In this document: piece by piece, positions 59,176-64,000 of the stretch
Numbering within the stretch: position 1 is the stretch's first letter
Layout of the letters: every line of letters begins with the position of its first letter
Source: Larix kaempferi
Taxonomy: Eukaryota > Streptophyta > Pinopsida > Pinales > Pinaceae
DNA: 64,000 nucleotides
Direction of reading: 5' to 3'
NCBI GenBank assembly: GCA_027924585.1
Contig: BSBM01001026.1
Span: 486,501 to 550,500 of the forward strand
Notes under the pieces: generated by a model
What the model was told of the DNA's origin: nothing
Seen by the model: only the letters and a program-made list of their open reading frames with translations
Databases searched by the model: none
Translations under genes and position numbers: made by a program

Positions 59176-59564
59176 GTGTTGGGACGTTTTAAAATAGGGA
59201 TGGGCGAAGTTATCACTTGCTGAGGAAAATTTGTGTGGATTGAGCCATTTTAAGTATTCAATGACAAATATGCAACTCTCCTACCATTCGACACCAAAGA
59301 GAAGAAATTTTGGTGAGAAGATTGGTTGGAATCTTGGAATTGGTCCAATAGCTATCACTCTATATAAAGGAAGTGGCCCGCTACTAGGATATTCACTTAA
59401 TTATATCAATTTGTTGGCATGTCAAGATTCATGACCCCACATGTCCATTGGACAATTAAGGGACGAGATAACAAGTAGAGTCCCTACTTGCCCTGAATCT
59501 AGTTAGTGCAGTCGTGTTTCATCGACACCTTCTAGTAATGAGTGATCAAATACTGCTTGTGAAA

Positions 59565-59580
59565 TGTATAAATAAATCCA
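59565..59580 (+). promoter_or_regulatory. TATA-like box near the right end of hAT
   Basis: ATGTATAAATAAATCC followed by CCTCTCCTCATTC and leader-like sequence. It could be an LTR fragment or a promoter; nothing coding follows before the TIR. Confidence 0.3.
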
Positions 59581-59699
59581 TCCTCTCCTCATTCATACAC
59601 TTGTTCATTCAAGAGTCTAGGAGTTGAGAGAGTCCAGAGTTGAGCTCCGGTGTATGTTCTTTTGTTGCACTACCTTAGTAATATACATAATCAAAAGCT

Positions 59700-59980
59700 T
59701 GAGTCTTATTGGAAAAAGATTCACCATTTTTTTACTATATTTTATAAATTAGTGAAAGATTCGCCAAATTTTTACAAATTTTTATAATTAAGTGAAATAT
59801 TCGCCAAGATTTTACAATATCTTATAATTTAGTGAAAGATTCGCCAAGATTTTACAACATTATATAATGAAATGAAAGATTTGCCAAAAAATTATATATA
59901 CATATTATATTATTGATAAAATCGCCTTCAAGTTTTCCTATATGTCGGGGAGATTCGCCCATTTTTTATACATATAAAAT
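59700..59980. promoter_or_regulatory. hAT right subterminal repeats
   Basis: Four to five units of about 50 bp with GTGAAAGATTCGCCAAGATT and TTTTACAATAT, then GAGATTCGCCCATTTT. TTCGCC is the complement of the GGCGAA motif clustered at the left end. Confidence 0.6.
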
Positions 59981-59987
59981 TTGAGGG

Positions 59988-60007
59988 GGTTCTTAAAATC
60001 ATCCCTG
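59988..60007 (-). repeat. hAT right terminal inverted repeat
   Basis: Read on the minus strand: CAGGGATGATTTTAAGAACC, followed outward by the TSD. Confidence 0.8.
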
Positions 60008-60015
60008 GAATAGAT
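60008..60015. other. hAT target site duplication, right
   Basis: GAATAGAT, identical to 47249-47256. Confidence 0.85.
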
Positions 60016-60225
60016 CCATAGGCAGATGTATCCGAGAAGTGGTCCCCAGTGGATGAGAGGATTGTATCATCCCAAGACTTTGGTCCCTGAATAGATCCGT
60101 AGACAGATGTCTCCAAGAAGTGGTCCCTTATGGAAGAGAGGGGATTGTATCATCCCCGGACTTTGGTCCTTGAATTGATTCGTAGACATATGTCTTTGAC
60201 AAGTGAACTGCATCATTCCTAGACA
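60008..60225 (+). repeat. 81-bp array of P, copy B, right part
   Basis: Resumes the array split by the hAT element and ends, as in copy A, with the ACATATGTCTTTGACAAGTG unit. Confidence 0.9.
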
Positions 60226-60279
60226 TGCTATGATGTCTTAAATGGATCCTATGTATTGCAGGGTTTGCTGCTATGATAC

Positions 60280-60650
60280 TATTGATCGTGAGGATCCAGA
60301 TGACGATGTTGTTGATCATGAGAATCCATGTGACGATGTTGTTGATCGTGAGGATCCATATGACGATTTTGTTGATCGTGAGGATCCAGATGACGATGCT
60401 GTTTATCGTGAGGATCCTGACGATGTTGTTGATCGTGAGGATCCATATGACGATGTTATTGATCGTGACGGTCCAGATAACGATGATGTTGCTCGTGAGG
60501 ATGCACATGACTATGTTGTTGATCATGAGGATCCAGATGATGATTGTCTTGATCGTGAGGATCTAGATGAGGATGTTGTACATCGTGAGGATCCAGATGA
60601 AGATGCTGTTGATCGTGAGGATCGAGATCACGATGTTGTTGATTGAGAGG
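60280..60650 (+). repeat. 30-bp DREDPDDD-type repeats, copy B
   Basis: Same array as 8626-9003. Here one plus frame is open for 134 codons (from 60242), another plus frame for 97 and a minus frame for 132, all from the same 30-bp periodicity. Confidence 0.85.
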
Positions 60651-60864
60651 ATCCAGATGTTGATGTTGCTATGGCTGCTCGGGTGCTATAGAAGATGAAG
60701 ATTCAGTACTGAAGATGTTGATGTTCCAGTATTGAAGATGTTCGAGTAAGTGCTTGAGTTACTGATGATGTATAAAGAAAGCTTCCAATGATTTATAGAT
60801 GTATCATGTATCATGTAGTTGATGACTCCTTGCTCCTGCCAATGTTGTTATAATATCCTTCTCG

Positions 60865-60875
60865 TTAAGGGGGAG
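60865..60875 (+). promoter_or_regulatory. Polypurine tract of P, copy B
   Basis: TTAAGGGGGAG before TGTAGAGATATTG. Confidence 0.8.
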
Positions 60876-60940
60876 TGTAGAGATATTGTAACTTATAAGA
60901 ATATTATATTTGTACTTTATTATTTCGAAGATGTTTCATT
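60876..60940 (+). repeat. P 3' LTR, copy B, left 65 bp
   Basis: TGTAGAGATATTGTAAC...GTTTCATT; interrupted by the M LTR. The last five bases (60936-60940, TCATT) are the left target duplication of M. Confidence 0.9.
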
Positions 60941-61586
60941 TGTTAAATTTTCATAATTTACTTCAATCTGATCTAGGATCTTAACTGAGAGAACAACATG
61001 TACAGCAAATCTATAGCATATCATTCATGGACACAATAATGCAAGCACAGAAGAGACACTGAGTTTACTTGGGGAAAACCATAAAGGTGAAAAACCCCAA
61101 CAACTTCCTCAGAGATAGATAGAGCAATGATACAACTAGAATACAAGAGATAGTCTTCTCGTAGCAGCAGAGCCTCCTCCTCCACAAGTGCACCACTCTT
61201 CACAGTGTGAGTGAGAGAATAGAATGTGTAAAATGAGAGAGACACACTCTCTATTTATACACTAACTTGACTTTACCTTTACTCAACTAGGTTGGCCTCA
61301 ACTTAACCACTTAACATAATGCTGACTGGGCCGATCCCCACTAGGGTGGTATAATAACCCTTTGACCCACATGGCTGATCCCCAATAGGGTGGTCTAATA
61401 ACCCTTTGAACCACATGACTTATACAGGGCCGACCCCAACAAGGTGGTCTAATAACCCATCAAGTATAAGTTATGACACTTAAAATATAAATAACGACAC
61501 TTCCGTATAGAGGAATAATAACATCTCTATGGGAATACAATATACATATATGTGAAATACATTCTGAAGTTACATATACATCAACA
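60941..61586 (-). repeat. Copia M outer 3' LTR (LTR3), copy B
   Basis: 646 bp, TGTTAAATTTTC...CATCAACA, PPT at its right (CTCCCTCTTAACTAGG). Its outer edge meets TCATT. It carries three GGCCGACC-type units, like LTR2. Confidence 0.9.
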
Positions 61587-61839
61587 CTCCCTCTTAACTA
61601 GGAAGGTATTTCTCGACACAGGTCTTCAAGCACAAGTCATCTTCTCTGGATCATCGTCACTGGATAATCGTCATCGAGTCATCATTATCGTCACTGCTGA
61701 AACTATCTCAATCAATCTCTGAATCTACTCGTCATAGGAAGTTCTACATAGCCAGTCCTTCATACTGGATGTAGGCCCACCACCTACAGGTCTTCGTCAT
61801 CACTAGCCATACTGTGGAAATCTCAGGACTTATTATGTG

Positions 61840-62420
61840 CATCACAAAACCTTGAAAGAGCATCCCAGGCTGTTATGAGCACAGGGCTCTACCTATAGGA
61901 TCTCCCAGGGCCATATTATATGTGACCTCACCACAAAACCTCGCAAGAGCATCCCAGGATGTTATGAGCATGCAACTCTACCTATAGGATCTCCCAGGGA
62001 CAGATTATATGTGGTCACCAAAAAACCTCACAAGAGCATCCCACGCTGTTATGAGCACACAACTCTACCTATAGGATCTCCCAGGGACAGATTATATGTG
62101 GTCATGGAAAAACCTCGCAAGAGCATCCCAGGACTTATTACGGGCACACAGCCCAACCTATCGGATCTCCTAGGGACAAATTATATGCCATAGGACAAAA
62201 CCTCGAAAGAGCATCTGCCAGATATCCCAGGGCATGAATTACATGCCATAGGCAAAACCTCGAAACACTATCTGCAGATCTCCCAGGGACAAATTATATG
62301 TCCTCCCAGAGCAAAACCTTGAAAGAGCATTTGCCAGATATCCCAGGGCACGAATTACATGCCATAGGAAAAACCTCGAAAGACTATCTGCAAATCTCCC
62401 AGGGACAAATTATATGTTCA
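61840..62420 (-). repeat. 87-bp tandem repeats of M3
   Basis: Same units as 9900-10490. Confidence 0.85.
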
Positions 62421-62444
62421 TCTACACAACCTGATCCATGGCCA

Positions 62445-62945
62445 TAGAGTATCAACTTGATACTCACCATACATCATCCTGATGTACACATGATCATCCC
62501 GATCATCATCACTGCAACATCCTGCTGTATGTCATCTGGAGCAACATCCTAAAGCTCGTCATCCACGATCATCCTGATCATATAATGCATCTACCTGATG
62601 CATACCAAGTATCTACCTGATACATATCATCATACATGATCCACCTGATCATACAATGTATCCACCTGATACAAATACAAATACATGATACATATCACCA
62701 TACATGATCCACCTGATCATACAATGTATCCGTCTGATACATATACAGATACATGGTCCAAGCATCCAACATGATGCATACAAAATACATACAAATGATC
62801 CTACTGATCATATCCAGCATCCAACATGATGCGTACATACATATACATATAAATGATCCAACTGATCATATCCAGCATCCAACATGATGCGTATATACAA
62901 AATGATCCAACTGATCATACAAAGCAGAAACCAGAACATCATCCT
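62445..62945 (-). repeat. Covarying inverted-repeat array of M3
   Basis: Same series of hairpin units as 10504-10985 (for example ATGCATCTACCTGATGCAT near 62585 and ATGATCCACCTGATCAT near 62635). Confidence 0.85.
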
Positions 62946-63049
62946 GATGCTCATCATCCAGTGCTTACATCCATAGCCATGTGAAGGATCCTCCTTCCAA
63001 CATGCTTGGAATGGCTTCAGCAAATGTGTCCATCACTTCTTCCTCGAAG

Positions 63050-64000
63050 TGTCCTCGATTTGAAGAACGCTAAGCCTCTCTCTGAAGTACTCGAACTTCA
63101 CCCTGGAGAGTGGCTTCTTCATCACATTTGCAATCTGCTCGTCCGTCGCAACATACAGGAGCTTCACAGCTCCTCTCTACACCATATCCCTGATATAGTG
63201 ATATTTGATCTCTATGTGTTTCGACCTGGCATGAAACACTGGATTCTTGGACAGCTTCACACGACTTTGGTTATCACAAAAGATACCAGTAGCATCCAAT
63301 GGGAGATCAAATAACTCAGACAGTAGCTTCCGTAGCCATACTTCCTCACAACTAGCTGAATAGGCTGCAACATACTCTGCCTCAGCTATACTCAGTGCTA
63401 CGCAGGACTGCTTCCGACTAAACCAAGAGATCACACCTGATCCCATACTGAAGCAGCACGCAAATAGGCTCTTCCTATCTGCAGTACTGCCAGCCCCATC
63501 TGAATCAACATAACCCTGTAGGTTAAACTTTTGATTCACCTCATACTTGAGGCCATAATCCACTGTACCCTTCAGGTACCTCAGAACATGCTTTATAGCA
63601 ACCAGATGAACACTCCTCGGATTTGTCAGGAACTGACTCAATGTGTTCACTGCAAGGCAAATATCTGGTCTCATGTTTGTCAGATACATCAAGGACCCAA
63701 TCATCTGACGATGCATAGAGATATCAACCGGCTCAGATCAAGCATCACACAGATGCTTCAGGTTCGATGCCATAGGTGTGGCCATAGCCTTGCATTCCAT
63801 CATCCTGAACCTATTCAGGATCTCTACTTGATACTTCCCTTGTCCAAGGAATATTCCATCACTCTGCCACACCTCCATGCCAAAAACAAATAGTACATCA
63901 TCCCCAAGTTCTTCATCTCGAACTCGATAGCAAGCTTCCATTGCGTGTCGGCAATCAATCTATCTTCACCTGTAACAAATAGTTTATCCATATACAAAAG
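63050..64000 (-). pseudogene. Copia M3 RNase H and part of RT
   Basis: RNase H at 63177-63716: GSLMYLTNMRPDICLAVNTL, YVDSDGAGSTADRKS (the Trp of DSDWAG is Gly), SIAEAEYVAAYSASCEEVWL, FCDNQSRVKL. The TGA at 63737-63739 region separates it from the RT C-terminal piece 63738-63941 with FGMEVWQSDGIFLGQGKYQV. Broken by stops and a frameshift. Confidence 0.85.

Larger units (their letters stand above)
47257..60007. mobile_element. 12.75-kb hAT-type transposon carrying captured gene fragments
   Basis: The left end is CAGGGAAAATTTTAGGGG. The right end read in reverse is CAGGGATGATTTTAAGAACC, about 15 of 20 positions matching. An 8-bp TSD GAATAGAT flanks it exactly (47249-47256 and 60008-60015), inside the 81-bp array of P. 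The unoccupied site survives in copy A at 8361-8368. CAGGG termini plus 8-bp TSD are characteristic of the hAT superfamily. GGGCGAA motifs cluster inside the left end and TTCGCC motifs inside the right. No transposase-like ORF is visible, so it is non-autonomous. Cargo in order: RAD5-like exons, RCCR exons, LINE RNase H remnant and repeats within an intron, reverse-oriented PPR fragment, a repeat array and a solo LTR. Confidence 0.85.
61587..64000 (-). mobile_element. Copia M internal region (M3), runs off the window
   Basis: Element order from the right: RT, RNase H, inverted-repeat array, 87-bp repeats, PPT. The PBS and the other LTR lie beyond the window. Confidence 0.85.

Noticed and set aside
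47257-60007. Helitron as the vehicle for the captured genes
   Set aside because: The left edge read in reverse does end CTGA next to T, but the other end lacks a TC start. An exact 8-bp TSD and CAGGG inverted repeats fit hAT much better.
47249-60015. MULE with 9-bp TSD
   Set aside because: The ninth base can be aligned as C, but extending the TSD removes the C of CAGGG from the TIR. TIRs are short and hAT-like.
60242-60646. Functional acidic protein gene
   Set aside because: Periodicity explains openness in three frames, and copy A is interrupted. Kept only as a low-interest possibility.
1-64000. tRNA, rRNA or other structured RNA genes
   Set aside because: None recognised; the tRNA-like signals are only the 12-nt primer binding sites.

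Overview
The window is plant nuclear DNA. No intact host gene and no intact mobile-element coding region is visible. Fragments of a red chlorophyll catabolite reductase (RCCR/ACD2) gene, a PPR gene and a RAD5-type gene point to a land plant. So do LTR elements primed by an initiator-Met-like PBS (TGGTATCAGAGC). The many old nested retroelements and a roughly 4.8-kb intron suggest a large genome, perhaps a gymnosperm; this last point is inference only.

Layout. The window holds two copies of one composite locus. Copy A is 1-22151. Copy B is 32993 to the window end, and its upstream continuation reaches back to 29590. Each copy has, in order: (i) the 3' end of a plus-strand Gypsy element, G1, with an extra ORF after integrase and then its LTR; (ii) the 5' half (LTR, PBS, gag) of a minus-strand Gypsy, G2; (iii) a 5'-damaged plus-strand Copia, P, whose long repeat-rich 3' region ends in a PPT and LTR; (iv) a minus-strand Copia, M, inserted into the LTR of P with a TCATT target duplication. 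In copy A the M locus is a tandem array (LTR-internal-LTR-internal-LTR). Between the copies lie another minus-strand Gypsy (G3: gag, protease, LTR) and a plus-strand Gypsy-like element (G4).

Differences between the copies give an order of events. Copy B alone carries a complete but mutated Copia element C (33640-39548, TSD CTAGG/CCAGG) and a 12,751-bp insertion (47257-60007). Copy A retains both empty sites (643-647 and 8361-8368). Copy A alone has lost one edge of the M insertion through a 7-bp microhomology deletion at 9232-9238.

The strongest candidate for something new is the 12.75-kb insertion. It has an 8-bp TSD (GAATAGAT), CAGGG...CCCTG terminal inverted repeats and GGCGAA-type subterminal motifs, all hallmarks of the hAT superfamily, but no visible transposase. 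It carries five exons of a RAD5-like HIRAN gene, then four exons of RCCR on the same strand with compatible splice phases, then a PPR fragment on the other strand. It also contains a LINE RNase H remnant, two repeat arrays and a solo LTR. It looks like a very large gene-capturing non-autonomous hAT element. A second candidate is the 3' region of M, which has arrays of short inverted repeats whose stems covary around a constant loop, followed by 87-bp repeats. P has a parallel arrangement with 20-bp, 81-bp and 30-bp repeats.

Limits: everything was read by eye. Identities, some LTR ends and low-homology stretches are approximate and are marked as such.
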